Positions 9,072 to 18,815 are shown, counted from the first letter of the stretch. The stretch: DNA of 64,000 nucleotides from an uncultured Porphyromonadaceae bacterium (GCA_947643665.1 CANRWW010000001.1:124001-188000); one strand, 5' to 3'. Numbers and translations: made by a program. Notes: a model not told the origin generated them from the sequence alone.

Positions 9072-9079
9072 CAAAATTA
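9072..9079 (-). promoter_or_regulatory. Candidate -7 element for the efflux operon
   Basis: The minus strand reads TAATTTTG, a full match to TAnnTTTG, 73 bases ahead of the adaptor start. No TTTG is seen at exactly 19-21 bp upstream, so the -33 side is weak. Confidence 0.45.
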
Positions 9080-9483
9080 CTTAAATATAAATCCACGAAA
9101 TATGATAAAAATCATATAATAGAGGTTTTTAACATGTTTTAATGTGCCGCAGGTTTTCATAATGTGCTGTGTTGCCACGTAATCGGACTTATTCTACGGC
9201 AAACGGATATGAACTTATATAGCATAGTGTTTATGGCAAAATGGACGGTTGGTTTTAAAATTGCAGGATAATGCTGCAAACAGGTGTTATTTGACATGTG
9301 TCCACATTGCTGTCATCTGGAAAGAAGCTATTTTTAATGTTAACTTTGGCAATAATTAATTCACATCTTTTTAGACCATCATGGTACGATCTAATACTCT
9401 TTTTAACAATAAATTATCCGAAATAGGTAATGGCTTGCGGGCAATTAAAGGGATAAACCTTCCCGACAGCGTCCTCCATGCAG
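9080..9483. other. Gene-free, AT-rich intergenic stretch
   Basis: About 400 bases without a credible coding frame on either strand. A lone TAACTTTG (9341-9348, plus) resembles a -7 element but has no -33 partner and no gene in front of it. I see no tRNA, riboswitch or repeat here. Confidence 0.5.
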
Positions 9484-9532
9484 GCAAAAAAACAGGGCGA
9501 TGTGCCAAAACTTAGAATTTTGACACATCGCC
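9484..9532 (-). terminator. Rho-independent terminator of the 9609-14147 gene
   Basis: Arms GGCGATGTG (9496-9504) and CACATCGCC (9524-9532) pair perfectly, with a further CAAAA/TTTTG pairing inside. On the minus strand the hairpin is followed by a run of seven T, a textbook intrinsic terminator. Confidence 0.85.
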
Positions 9533-9608
9533 ATATCTATTATTTACCAGCGTACCAGTTCTTAATCTGTCAGGTGTTCCGATACGTGGTCTTGGATTGC
9601 GGCTGTGG

Positions 9609-12600
9609 TTATTTCACTACGGCTTTTGTGGTCATTTGTGGAGAAGCCACCACATATATTCCAGGCGACAATGGTATGGCAATATGGCCTGAACCGGGAG
9701 TACCGCTCCACATGATGATACCGTCGCCACGAGATACAGTCAATGGTATGCCTTCCGCTCCTTCTACAATCAGGGTGCCGATATCGGTTGTTACTTTCAT
9801 TTCTGTGGTCTCTGTGTCGGTTATGCCGGTTGTGGTAACAGTGATGATGTTCGAAAAATTAGATTCACCCATATCGTATACTGCCGTCACTGCATATTTT
9901 GGCACCTGTCCGGGAGCGAATTGCTCGCTGAACTCCGGTTTGGTAACGAGGGCGTCGTTGATCCGTATGCCGTTACGGTACACATTATAGCCGTTTACAG
10001 CAATCTGTGTGGGTTCGGCGCCGGCGGGTACATATGATATGTCGTCAACAAGTAAAACAAAGCGGTTGCGTGATGTACAGCGTATGGCGAAATATTCCGT
10101 GCCTTCCGGAATCGCCACGCGATATTGGGTCCATGTGGCCGGTACTTCTGAGGCAATGCCCTTTACACGCTCAAAACTGGTAATGTCGCGGTCGGTCTGG
10201 GAAGTGAGCACTTCGATAGTCTCAAGGCCATACATGTCGGAATAACTTCTGGCAAAGAAGGTTACCGTCTGGGCACTACCTGAAAGCCTGGGCGAAATCA
10301 GCCAGTCGTCGTTCTGCCCGTCAAGGTCGCCGAAGGCGGCAAACATCTGGTTGCCGGAATGAGGCATCCATCCTGTGGGAGATCCTTCTCCATTTATTAG
10401 GAGCAATCCGGCCTGTGACGGGTTAAATACTTGGAAAGCCATCGGATTACCGGCATTCGGATAGCTGATTGATGTGCTTGATGTATTCTTTATCGTAAAT
10501 GTACCTTTGCCTCCGTCAACGTCAACGACAGTCCATTCACCGATATTGTCGGTGATGAATGGTTCGTAATCTTCAATTTTGTCAGTGACAGGCTGTGGAT
10601 CCATAAGCATATCGGAGACCGGTGTCCACTGAAGGTTTACATTTTTGCCGTCATAGCTTCCGGTGAGGTCGGTGACGGTTGGCCAATGCGGCATTTCCAC
10701 ATCTACCTTTGAAGCAATCAGTGTATTGTCGGCAAGATTCCTGTCCTTGGGGTATATGATCTTCATGCCAAAAGCTGCTTTGGTAGACATTGCGACGGTA
10801 GGTGTCACCTTGAAATCGTAGCTGGCTGTCTCAAGGGACTGTATGTCGGTACCGTCTACACTCTCAAGCATCATGCCGTTGACCCAAAGTTCTACTTTAT
10901 ATCCTGTAGCCGCCATGGTACCTACATTTATCACTGTGGCAGTGACGGTTGTCTCGGTTCCTACCTTTATTTCCGCCGGTGCTGCAACGCTGAGTGCGGC
11001 CAGGTCGTATGGCGCGGGATCCCGCATTATGATATTGTCGATGTGTATGTGCCGGCTTATGCTGCCGGTAGAGGCTCGCAGGCCGAACTGTACGAATCCT
11101 GAGCAGTCAACTCCCTTGATGGGCATTCTGATAAAGTTCCATCCGGAATGTGCTTTTGTGAAATCTACGCTACCTACAGGAATAAAATTGCCATAATTGG
11201 CTGATACCTCAAATGAAAGGTCGCCACCCATCCCATCTGCGTGGTAATACCAGAAATCTACCGCAGGAGCAGTGGCGTTGCTGACATCGATCTTGGCCGA
11301 ATATATCATGGCTTCGTCTCCGTCGGCCGCCGGTATGAATGTGAGCAGGCCGCCATCGTTATCCTGTGGATTGGCGATCGGGCTTAAGCCTGTGTCGGAA
11401 GTAAACCACCTGCCACCCATGCCCATGAGATACTGCCCCCATGGCGAGGTCTGGTTCACAGCGTTTTGGAACGATTCTTTAAAAGGCATGGGGTAAGGTT
11501 GGCCAAGGGCAAGGATATTTGATGCGGTTGAGTTGCTGATGCCTTGTGGTGTCTGAGCTGACACGCTCCATGCATATAGGTCCTGGCCGTTAGGAATCTG
11601 AGGTATAAAATCCCAGCGGGTATCGGTGAGTCCAGTCTTTATTATTTCGCTCTCTGCATCAAGAACCATATAGGTCATGGCAGACGCATCGATCACACCT
11701 CCGTGCGCTCCCACGGTAGGAGCATCCCATGTCATTGACACGATACCGTCATGTTCGGTAATACGCACATTGGTGGGGCGTCCGGGCGCATCCAGTCCGG
11801 CAAATGCCTGCACTGTGGCTCCCAGTCCCCGTTTCCCGTTATGGAAAGCTCTTATCTCATATATGTTTGTCCCGCTCTCCGGTGCGGTGTCATGCCAGGT
11901 GCAAGATTGTCCCGCCTCAACAGGCTCTATCGTGTGTGCCAGGTTTTCACCACGATAAATTTCCACCTTGTCAAGCGATGTGAGTATATCCCCATTGACA
12001 GTTTCTGATGGGGCGTTGAATGTTAATGTCACACCAAGCGAGCCATCGGCGTCGGGAACGGCTTTGAGGTCGGTTACAGCCGCCGGCGCATCCATTCCGG
12101 CTTCAGGTGCAATCTTGAAATTGTCAATGGCGAGTACATCCATGTAAGAGTCGCTTGTCGCATGCACGCCCACATAGTAGGTGCCGTCATCTGTAACTTG
12201 TGCGAATCCTGACACATCATCGTATGTGCGGTTGATATATTCTTCGCTTGCGATCACGGTGGCGACAGCTCCTGTGGTCATGCCCTCTATCGTGGGAGCC
12301 GTGCCTATTACAACTTCCATTTTTTCAGGATAACGGAAACCTCCTCGGGCCATTATTTGCATTGAGACTGTGTACAGTTTTCCGCCATCAAGTTTTATAG
12401 GCGGCGATATGAGCCAGTCGTCTTTGGGGTTGCTGGTAGAGTATCCGCAACGCATGTCCCCTGTGGCATCGTCTTCGTCATATTCCAGTTTCCATGTATT
12501 CTTGTCGTTGTGGACATCTATGATGGTATATAGATCAATAGCTGTCGGGTTGTCGAAATTTTCGGAATATGGAGGTGTAAATGCACCTCCGGCCAACAGT

Positions 12601-14147
12601 TTGCCGGATGATGCCGGCTCGCTTGCCAGATCGCCAGCATAGGCTGTCACATCATAGGAGTATGATGCCAGGCCCTCTTTGCTGTAAGGTTCCGAGAATG
12701 TTGTCGCATCCTGAAGATTTGCCACGACTTCATTTCCCGGCTGCCGGACCACGGTATACCGCAGGGATCCGGCATCAATGTAGCCGCCGTTGACACCTCC
12801 GGTGGGGGCATCCCATTTGAGATATAGATTGTCGTCGTCGTTGGTCAGCGTCAGATTCCGCACACTGGCAGGTGTATCGTGACCGAACCATTTACTGAGC
12901 TCGCTTACGGGAGACGTGCCTGAATCGTTTGAAACCATGACTGCCACATTGTGGAAGCCCGGCTCGGAGACGATAACGTTCACTTGCCTTGATATGCCAG
13001 GGGCGATTTGCCCTGAATCGTATATTTCGCCGTCCAGTCTGATCTCATAGGCAAGCATGTCTGTGAGAGGTGTGCCGCCATATGAATAATCGGGAGCGGT
13101 AAAAGCTACAGTACCTTTGAGGGCAGCGTCGGCTGTAGTGAGTGTAAACTCTTCGATTCTGTTTGGGGCAGATGCTGCGGTTTCGGGTGGAAGCACCCCA
13201 AGTGCAGTAATCTGGTCTTCCAACGGAAGATCGAAAATCTTTGTTACGGCAGCAGTGGTAACGTCAACTTCATAGAGTGCCGAGGTCTGGTCTGCTTGCA
13301 CTGCCACCCAATATAGGCGGCCTGTGGAATCGTCGAAATCTGCCGACTGTTTGAACTGCGGGATTATGCCGGTGGAACCGACAAATGAGATGTTGCCTGT
13401 AGCCTTGTCTATGGTATTCAGATTGCCGTCTTCGTCAATACCGTAAATCACTCCGTCTGGTGAGGCTGCGATAGCGAAGTATTCGCAGGGGAGTTGTGCG
13501 ATGGCTGTGCGTGTCACTGTTTGCGGATCAAAAGTGCCGAACACATAGCCGTTCATATCGTCGTTGTAAAACGCACCATAGATTTTACCGTCGGTGGAAT
13601 CATAGGTCATGTCATAGCTGATACATCCTTCCGATGCGTCTCTTACCGTGATACGCTCCCATGTAGTAGTGTCATAGTGGTAGAATTGGACGAGGTTCAT
13701 GCCCCAGAATTGGGTGTAACCCATATAATAGTAATCATTGCCGGCATAGCAACCTCCCCCATTGGCACGGAATTGGTCGCCGGAGACTATTTCTGCCATG
13801 TCGTAATCGGGATTGGCCCTGAAAACCACAATAGAAGTGGCATCGGTGCCCGAGGCACGCAGATTGCAACCTTGCAGTCTCACATTATATCCGGGTGCAG
13901 GAGGAGCCGCTGACGGGGCTTTTGCTCCGCTAGTCCCTGCCGGTTTGTCCGTAGGGTTGGACAAATTCTTCACTACACCCATACGCGGACTTTTGAATAG
14001 CAACGCGTCGTTGTTTAGCAGGTTGTAAGGCCTTGCCGGTGGAAGACTTGCGGGTGAGCGCAATGAAGTGTGCCCGGAAGTTGCCGAAATGCCGGATATT
14101 GAAGCCAGGCACGTCATCGCAACACACAGCAGATGTTTTAATTTCAT
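9609..14147 (-). CDS. Giant exported multidomain protein with Fn3, choice-of-anchor-J and sorting-tail modules
   Basis: A 1512-residue exported protein (signal MKLKHLLCVAMTCLASISGI). Residues ~100-320 look like beta-propeller blades ('GYTQFWGMNLVQFYHYD', 'SPDGVIYGIDEDGNLNTID'). Fibronectin type III-like modules recur ('NLTLTNDDDNLYLKWDAPTG', 'NVRITEHDGIVSMTWDAPTV'), alternating with at least three jelly-roll modules of the choice-of-anchor-J / cleaved-adhesin type, each with 'DDWLISP' or a close equivalent (about 520-680, 900-1050, 1220-1370). A CARDB-like module lies near 1065-1140. The last ~70 residues resemble a T9SS sorting tail (GIYVVASPQMTTKAVVK). It is probably a surface adhesin or carbohydrate-associated protein; no catalytic domain is recognised. 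The neighbour at 14412 is a shorter relative. Confidence 0.85.
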   Translation of the reverse strand: MKLKHLLCVAMTCLASISGISATSGHTSLRSPASLPPARPYNLLNNDALLFKSPRMGVVKNLSNPTDKPAGTSGAKAPSAAPPAPGYNVRLQGCNLRASGTDATSIVVFRANPDYDMAEIVSGDQFRANGGGCYAGNDYYYMGYTQFWGMNLVQFYHYDTTTWERITVRDASEGCISYDMTYDSTDGKIYGAFYNDDMNGYVFGTFDPQTVTRTAIAQLPCEYFAIAASPDGVIYGIDEDGNLNTIDKATGNISFVGSTGIIPQFKQSADFDDSTGRLYWVAVQADQTSALYEVDVTTAAVTKIFDLPLEDQITALGVLPPETAASAPNRIEEFTLTTADAALKGTVAFTAPDYSYGGTPLTDMLAYEIRLDGEIYDSGQIAPGISRQVNVIVSEPGFHNVAVMVSNDSGTSPVSELSKWFGHDTPASVRNLTLTNDDDNLYLKWDAPTGGVNGGYIDAGSLRYTVVRQPGNEVVANLQDATTFSEPYSKEGLASYSYDVTAYAGDLASEPASSGKLLAGGAFTPPYSENFDNPTAIDLYTIIDVHNDKNTWKLEYDEDDATGDMRCGYSTSNPKDDWLISPPIKLDGGKLYTVSMQIMARGGFRYPEKMEVVIGTAPTIEGMTTGAVATVIASEEYINRTYDDVSGFAQVTDDGTYYVGVHATSDSYMDVLAIDNFKIAPEAGMDAPAAVTDLKAVPDADGSLGVTLTFNAPSETVNGDILTSLDKVEIYRGENLAHTIEPVEAGQSCTWHDTAPESGTNIYEIRAFHNGKRGLGATVQAFAGLDAPGRPTNVRITEHDGIVSMTWDAPTVGAHGGVIDASAMTYMVLDAESEIIKTGLTDTRWDFIPQIPNGQDLYAWSVSAQTPQGISNSTASNILALGQPYPMPFKESFQNAVNQTSPWGQYLMGMGGRWFTSDTGLSPIANPQDNDGGLLTFIPAADGDEAMIYSAKIDVSNATAPAVDFWYYHADGMGGDLSFEVSANYGNFIPVGSVDFTKAHSGWNFIRMPIKGVDCSGFVQFGLRASTGSISRHIHIDNIIMRDPAPYDLAALSVAAPAEIKVGTETTVTATVINVGTMAATGYKVELWVNGMMLESVDGTDIQSLETASYDFKVTPTVAMSTKAAFGMKIIYPKDRNLADNTLIASKVDVEMPHWPTVTDLTGSYDGKNVNLQWTPVSDMLMDPQPVTDKIEDYEPFITDNIGEWTVVDVDGGKGTFTIKNTSSTSISYPNAGNPMAFQVFNPSQAGLLLINGEGSPTGWMPHSGNQMFAAFGDLDGQNDDWLISPRLSGSAQTVTFFARSYSDMYGLETIEVLTSQTDRDITSFERVKGIASEVPATWTQYRVAIPEGTEYFAIRCTSRNRFVLLVDDISYVPAGAEPTQIAVNGYNVYRNGIRINDALVTKPEFSEQFAPGQVPKYAVTAVYDMGESNFSNIITVTTTGITDTETTEMKVTTDIGTLIVEGAEGIPLTVSRGDGIIMWSGTPGSGHIAIPLSPGIYVVASPQMTTKAVVK

Positions 14148-14174
14148 GATTTAGACAATTAATGATCGGTGCGC

Positions 14175-14205
14175 TAAAGATATGAATAAATCCTTAAAAC
14201 GCAAA
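14175..14205 (-). promoter_or_regulatory. Promoter of the 9609-14147 gene
   Basis: The minus strand shows TTTG (14205-14202), 19 bp, then TATCTTTA (14182-14175), one base off TAnnTTTG. It ends 28 bases before the start codon. Confidence 0.55.
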
Positions 14206-14357
14206 CAACCACAGGGTGATGTTACGGGAATGCCACATGAAATTTAACAGTTTTGTATCACATGAGGCAAAACGGGATTGTACTGGTCATAAGAATGTTT
14301 TACCCACTGGTCATAAGGCTGTATATTTGTTTGGAAGTGTGCTGTTTATATAAAGAG

Positions 14358-14392
14358 TCCGGGGACGCTGTGGTCGGCACGGCATCCCCGGA
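14358..14392 (-). terminator. Hairpin terminator of the 14412-16157 gene
   Basis: TCCGGGGA (14358-14365) pairs with TCCCCGGA (14385-14392) just past the stop codon on the minus strand. The following bases (CTCTTTATATAAA) are T/A-rich, not a pure T run, so termination is likely but not certain. Confidence 0.55.
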
Positions 14393-14411
14393 TTTCTTAT
14401 GGGATTTGGTC

Positions 14412-16157
14412 TTATTCGTTTATCAGGACTTTTGTAGTCGTGGATCCTTGACGACGGATATATACCCCTGATGTAGGATTGTTAACTCGTATACCCTGGA
14501 GATTGTAATATTCGACAGGCGCATCTGCATTGTCGGTATCGGATACCGTACCGTTGATGCCTGCTGATTCTTTCTCGTCTATCAGGATATTGTCAATGCT
14601 TGTGTCCATTGGCCATGAACCGTGGATTATGTCAATTTTCACCTTGCCGTATTCCTTGCCGGCTAACGGGAGATCGGCGATAATATGGCGCCAGCCGTGG
14701 TCTTCCGGTTTTTCAAGCTGTTTGGTGTTCAACACTTCCTTGAATTCTCCGTCTTCAGCTTGTGCGGAGATGCAGATTTCATTGTCTGTCCCCTCTATGG
14801 TTACCGGAATAAAGTAATACCAGAATGAGATGGCCGGATTTTTTGCATTTGTAAAGTCTATGCGCGGAGTGATAAGGCTTTCGGTCTGTCCTGTTTCACT
14901 GTAGCCATAGAATAAGGCAGTTACAAGGCCGCCGTCATTGTCATGCGGCTGTATGAGTATGTCTACATCATCGCGCACAAAATATTCGGTCTCGTATTCA
15001 TGTGTGGAAATGGCTTCGTATGTATGGTATTCGTCATCCTGTGTAGTAGCGGTTGACCATCCGCGGTGCTGGAACATGTTTCCGGCAAAAGATTCACGGA
15101 ACGGATACTTTGCTGCTGGTCCAGCCGTGAATTGTGGAGTCTCAGCTCTTTTATAGCTTTCGCCGATGCTGTTTGCTGCCGCGATGGCAAACTGGAACGC
15201 TTCTTCTTCTACCAGGTCAAGATCCAGGGTGAACAGTTCGCCGGGATGGTTTTTGGCAAGCTGGGTATACTCTTTATCGCCGAAGTAACGTACATAAACG
15301 TTGTATTTCACTTCATCCGGGTCTATTGATCCGCCGCGTGAGCCGGTCTCGGGGAGTTCCCATGTAAGTGTCAGTTTGTCATCGTCGGTATTCCAGGTGA
15401 GTCCTTCAGGAGCCGCCGGGATATCTTCCCCTACATAAATGCTGGCTTCAGTGGCCTCCCCATTTCCGTTTTTACCGCTCATGGCATAAGCACGCAAGCT
15501 GTAGATGGTGTTGAGTTCCACGCCCTCTGTTACTGGGAAACTGAAGGTTTCGCCGGGGGTGATATCTTCCACTATCGCTACGGTATACCATGTATAGAGT
15601 ATGTTCATCTCTACACGTATTGATCCGATGGATTCAAGGGTGTTTCCGTTTTTGTCTACTTCCGGTGCGGTAAATGTAATGTCAAACTGAGGTGTCTTAT
15701 GGTCCGGGGTGGTTACTTTGAAGTCTTTGAGTTTGCCAGGTGTGATACCGGTATATACGCTTTGCCATGCCGGAGAACCTTTCTCTTCGTCTACATGGCA
15801 TACAAGGCGGTATTCATATTTGTTGTCTGGCTCTACCGTAGTGTCGACATATTTTATCTCACCGCCCGGTTGCACGTCTGTAATAGTGCCGATTGGCGTA
15901 TCAGGCCATTCTGTGCCGGGTGTATGTCGCTCGATTGTAACTTTGGTGATATATTCCAGGGGGTCGCCAACAATATATGTATAGCCGTCGTACACATCTT
16001 CTTCATGCGTAGGGGCTGTTGCCGTAAGTGTGACTGAATTGGCGGCAGCATCAAATGTTGCATTTTGATTTACGGGCCGCTTGGCTGGTGTGGCGAATGC
16101 TGCATTCAGTGACATCGCTGCGGCCAGCAAAGTTAAAATACGTAAATTTCTCTTCAT
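14412..16157 (-). CDS. Exported Fn3 / choice-of-anchor protein with YYNLQG-type sorting tail
   Basis: A 581-residue exported protein (signal MKRNLRILTLLAAAMSLNAAFA). Three fibronectin type III-like modules span about residues 30-340 ('GLTWNTDDDKLTLTWELPET' is the clearest). A jelly-roll module of the choice-of-anchor type follows (about 345-525: 'PFRESFAGNMFQHRGWS', 'QPHDNDGGLVTALF', 'NPAISFWYYF'). The C-terminus (VEYYNLQGIRV..., GVYIRRQG..., KVLINE) is a sorting-type tail also seen in two other proteins of this window. It resembles a trimmed version of the 1512-residue neighbour downstream and is likely secreted to the surface, perhaps as an adhesin. It has its own promoter and terminator. 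Confidence 0.85.
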   Translation of the reverse strand: MKRNLRILTLLAAAMSLNAAFATPAKRPVNQNATFDAAANSVTLTATAPTHEEDVYDGYTYIVGDPLEYITKVTIERHTPGTEWPDTPIGTITDVQPGGEIKYVDTTVEPDNKYEYRLVCHVDEEKGSPAWQSVYTGITPGKLKDFKVTTPDHKTPQFDITFTAPEVDKNGNTLESIGSIRVEMNILYTWYTVAIVEDITPGETFSFPVTEGVELNTIYSLRAYAMSGKNGNGEATEASIYVGEDIPAAPEGLTWNTDDDKLTLTWELPETGSRGGSIDPDEVKYNVYVRYFGDKEYTQLAKNHPGELFTLDLDLVEEEAFQFAIAAANSIGESYKRAETPQFTAGPAAKYPFRESFAGNMFQHRGWSTATTQDDEYHTYEAISTHEYETEYFVRDDVDILIQPHDNDGGLVTALFYGYSETGQTESLITPRIDFTNAKNPAISFWYYFIPVTIEGTDNEICISAQAEDGEFKEVLNTKQLEKPEDHGWRHIIADLPLAGKEYGKVKIDIIHGSWPMDTSIDNILIDEKESAGINGTVSDTDNADAPVEYYNLQGIRVNNPTSGVYIRRQGSTTTKVLINE

Positions 16158-16205
16158 TTAATTTACTGATAAAATGTGACAGATTGGATATGAGTAACTC
16201 TGGTG

Positions 16206-16236
16206 CAAATATAGCTACTCTATCTTTCGGTTGCAA
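16206..16236 (-). promoter_or_regulatory. Promoter of the 14412-16157 gene
   Basis: On the minus strand a TTG (16236-16234), a 20-bp spacer and TATATTTG (16213-16206) match the Bacteroidetes consensus, ending 48 bases ahead of the start. Confidence 0.7.
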
Positions 16237-16318
16237 TAGTTTGAATAAATATTAGAGTAAAATACTTGGATTTTTACTGAAAGTATTCCATTTTGCCAAA
16301 TACCTGTTTTATGTATTA

Positions 16319-16753
16319 TTAACGTTTTAGTGAAAAAAACGAACGCATCAGAGTTGCGCATTCCTCTGCCAGTATCCCCTCGGTGACAGTAGCTTTGGGG
16401 TGGAAAGGTTTGCGGCATACAAAGGTGGAATATCCACGTTTGCTGTCTGGTGCGCCTATGACTATGCGTGGTATCTGTGCCCAGCCGATTGCGCCGGCAC
16501 ACATCAGGCAAGGCTCTACGGTCACATATAACGTGCATCCCGTAAGGTACTTGCCTCCAAGTGTCTGGGCTGCTGCCGTTATGGCTTGTATCTCGGCATG
16601 TGCTGTCACATCGCCCAATGTTTCGGTAAGGTTGTGCCCGCGGCCCACGACGATATCATCGCAGGCTACCACGGCTCCGATAGGTATCTCCCCTTCGCGT
16701 GCGGCCTGTTCAGCTTCCTTTAGCGCCATGCGCATGTATCTGATGTCGTCCAT
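16319..16753 (-). CDS. tadA: tRNA adenosine(34) deaminase-type nucleoside deaminase
   Basis: A 144-residue zinc deaminase. 'HAEIQAI' (His52, Glu54) and 'PCLMCAGAI' (Cys82, Cys85) supply the zinc ligands and the proton-shuttle Glu of the cytidine/deoxycytidylate deaminase fold. The spacing, the 'EGEIPIGAVV' N-terminal stretch and overall length match bacterial TadA, which converts A34 to inosine in tRNA-Arg(ACG) in the cytoplasm. It could also be a guanine-type deaminase, since these families are close, but the 'PCLMC' plus 'ARIPRIVIGAPD'-like segment favours TadA. It stands alone; its start abuts a long inverted-repeat element on the upstream side. Confidence 0.88.
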   Translation of the reverse strand: MDDIRYMRMALKEAEQAAREGEIPIGAVVACDDIVVGRGHNLTETLGDVTAHAEIQAITAAAQTLGGKYLTGCTLYVTVEPCLMCAGAIGWAQIPRIVIGAPDSKRGYSTFVCRKPFHPKATVTEGILAEECATLMRSFFSLKR

Positions 16754-16770
16754 TGAATAGAAATTAAGAA

Positions 16771-16928
16771 GTTAGAAGTAAGGGCATCGGAAGTCAAGCA
16801 CGGATAGTTTGTAGGAGCGGAAAAATAAAGAAACCAAGTTTTTTTGATGGTTCTGTCTCATCTCTGATTCCCTGAACCGCTGAAACAAGACTATCCTTGC
16901 TTGACTTCCGATGCTCTTACTCCTTGCT
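16771..16928. repeat. Long inverted-repeat intergenic element, copy A
   Basis: Imperfect palindromic element filling the gap between tadA and the EnvC-like gene. Core arms at 16778-16810 and 16888-16920 match at 30 of 33 positions and carry the shared core GCATCGGAAGTCAAGCA. The central part contains CTCTGATTCCC (16862-16872). Copies B, C and D at 40.3, 45.0 and 47.2 kb share the arm or centre sequence. It encodes nothing visible; it could be a MITE-like or REP-like element. Confidence 0.7.
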
Positions 16929-16953
16929 TATTCTCAAGAGATAGCGCGCAGGG

Positions 16954-18786
16954 CTATCTCTTGAGCCATACCTCCGGGTTCTCTTTCTGACGCTGGTTGC
17001 GGATCTCGAAATGGAGAATGCTGCGGTTTGCATCAGAGGGATCGGAGTAGACGGTACCGATATTTTCGCCGGCTTTGATCTTCTGGCCTGTGGAAACGCT
17101 TATAGTGCCAAGATTGGCATAAACTGTCATGTAGCGTCCGTGACGTATTACCACCACATTGTTGTAGCCGTCGGGGCGGAATACGGCAGATACCTCTCCG
17201 TCGAATACACAACGCACGGGGGCGCCGGCGGCTGTGGCCATATCTATGCCGGAGTTTGTGGTCTCCACATGCGGGAGTGTAGGATGTTTCTGGCGTCCGA
17301 ACCGTTTGACTATGGTGTAGTGTCCCGTTACGGGGAAAGGCAGCCGTCCGCGGTATTTCTCGAAATCGTTTCCTGTTGGGAGCGATACTTTCGGCGCCAC
17401 TCCGCTTGTCCCTCCGGTGGGAGCTGCCAGCACTGGTGCGTTGCCGGCAGGGGCTGGGGATGCGTCTGGCACGCCTGTGTCTCCTCTGCCGTTGTTGCGT
17501 CCCTTATGCTTCACCGGTTTCCCGTTTTTAGCTTTTTCACGGGCGGCTTTTTTCTCTGCCTCAAGGCGCTTTTTCTCGGCTTCCCGTTCCTCTTTGATTT
17601 TCTTCTGTTCTGCTTTCCTGGCTGCCTCCCGCTCTTTCTTTATCTGTTCTTCATCCTCTTTTGCAGCTTTTTCTTCTGCTTTTTTACGTATTTTTTCACG
17701 TTCGGCATCGTCGTGCGCTTTTTTAAGTGCAGCTTCCTTTTCAGCTTCAGCCCTGGCTTGCGCTTTCTTGCGTGCCTCGGCCTCGGCTCGTGCCTCAGCT
17801 TGTGCGATACGTTCTTCTTCAGCTCGGCGGGCGGCTTCCTCTTCAGCACGGGCTTTTGCTTCTGCTGCCTCTCTGGCTTTTCGTTCGGCTTCTTCCCGTT
17901 CACGGCGCAGTTGTTCCTGACGGCGTGCTTCTTCGGCTATGATACGGTCAAGTTCAGCATCAAGTGAGGCCGCTTCCTGCTGGCGCCGGTTCATGATCTG
18001 TTTGAGCTCTCCCCCTTCCCGCTGCAAGCGTTTTACTAGCGATCCCGTTTCATCCTGTTTTTTTACGAGAGTCGCACGTTCGGTATTTAGTGAAGACAGT
18101 GATGTGGTCACGTTGCCGCGCATGCGTGTCAGCTCATTGCGTCGTTTGTCCAGTTCCGAGCGTATATCTGAAATTTCTTGTGAACGGCGTTTGCGCCATT
18201 TTGAAAATTGACGCAGTGACCGCATGCGCCTATAGGCTTGTGAAAAGGATTCGGATGAGAATATGAATGCCAGATCGCTCATCTGTTGTCCGTGACCTTG
18301 CGATTTACGGAGCGCTTTTACATATCGGTCGGTTATTGCGGTAAGCCTACGGTCAAGTGCGGCTATGGAGTCTCCCGCGATTGTGATGCGGGAGTTCAGT
18401 GAGTCTACTTTTGCGGACAGGCTTCCTATGCGGGTGTTGCACTGTTCGATTTCCCCCTCAAGGAGGGCAAGCTGGTTGAGACGGTGCTCTGTCTCCTTGG
18501 TGTTAAGTTGTATCTTACGCTGTGCTTCACGTATGTCGCCCTGTGTGCGCTCTTTTGCTCGCTTTACTTCGTCGGCGGTGCGTGGGGCTGCGTTTTTGGC
18601 GCCCTGTTTTTGGCGCCCTGATGTGGTCGTTGTACGTTTTCGCGTAGAAGAGCTTCCTTTGGCTTTTTTCTTGGATGTAGCCTGTTCGGTGCGTGTATTT
18701 TTACGCTGTTGCGCGGCGGCATTGCTGTCGTGGCCGCACAATAACGTTACCGAGAGGATGATGATGTATAATAATGACCGGTACAC
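16954..18786 (-). CDS. EnvC-like murein hydrolase activator with degenerate M23 domain
   Basis: A 610-residue exported protein (signal ending near NAAAQQ). Residues ~25-70 are basic; ~75-290 and ~290-430 form long coiled coils, the second extremely rich in Glu/Lys/Ala/Arg. The last ~130 residues are an M23/LytM fold ('GRLPFPVTGHYTIVKRFGR' onward). Metal ligands are lost: the usual HxxxD appears as 'NSGID' and the HxH as 'LHFEIR', while 'YANL' replaces 'YxHL'. As in EnvC/NlpD this suggests a non-catalytic regulator that activates an amidase at the division site. It is last in the rnz-dut-TPR-DUF4292 run, 29 bases after the DUF4292 gene. Confidence 0.88.
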   Translation of the reverse strand: MYRSLLYIIILSVTLLCGHDSNAAAQQRKNTRTEQATSKKKAKGSSSTRKRTTTTSGRQKQGAKNAAPRTADEVKRAKERTQGDIREAQRKIQLNTKETEHRLNQLALLEGEIEQCNTRIGSLSAKVDSLNSRITIAGDSIAALDRRLTAITDRYVKALRKSQGHGQQMSDLAFIFSSESFSQAYRRMRSLRQFSKWRKRRSQEISDIRSELDKRRNELTRMRGNVTTSLSSLNTERATLVKKQDETGSLVKRLQREGGELKQIMNRRQQEAASLDAELDRIIAEEARRQEQLRREREEAERKAREAAEAKARAEEEAARRAEEERIAQAEARAEAEARKKAQARAEAEKEAALKKAHDDAEREKIRKKAEEKAAKEDEEQIKKEREAARKAEQKKIKEEREAEKKRLEAEKKAAREKAKNGKPVKHKGRNNGRGDTGVPDASPAPAGNAPVLAAPTGGTSGVAPKVSLPTGNDFEKYRGRLPFPVTGHYTIVKRFGRQKHPTLPHVETTNSGIDMATAAGAPVRCVFDGEVSAVFRPDGYNNVVVIRHGRYMTVYANLGTISVSTGQKIKAGENIGTVYSDPSDANRSILHFEIRNQRQKENPEVWLKR

Positions 18787-18815
18787 CGTAGTACGTCGTT
18801 GGGGTTAGTTGCGGG

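Noticed and set aside
9341..9348. TAACTTTG as a promoter of a small RNA in the 9.1-9.5 kb gap
   Set aside because: No -33 box at the right distance and no plus-strand terminator or fold in front of it.
17011..17967. A 318-codon plus-strand open frame opposite the EnvC-like gene
   Set aside because: It is the antisense of the repetitive Glu/Lys/Ala coiled coil; its translation is Phe/Leu/Cys-rich low complexity with no family features.
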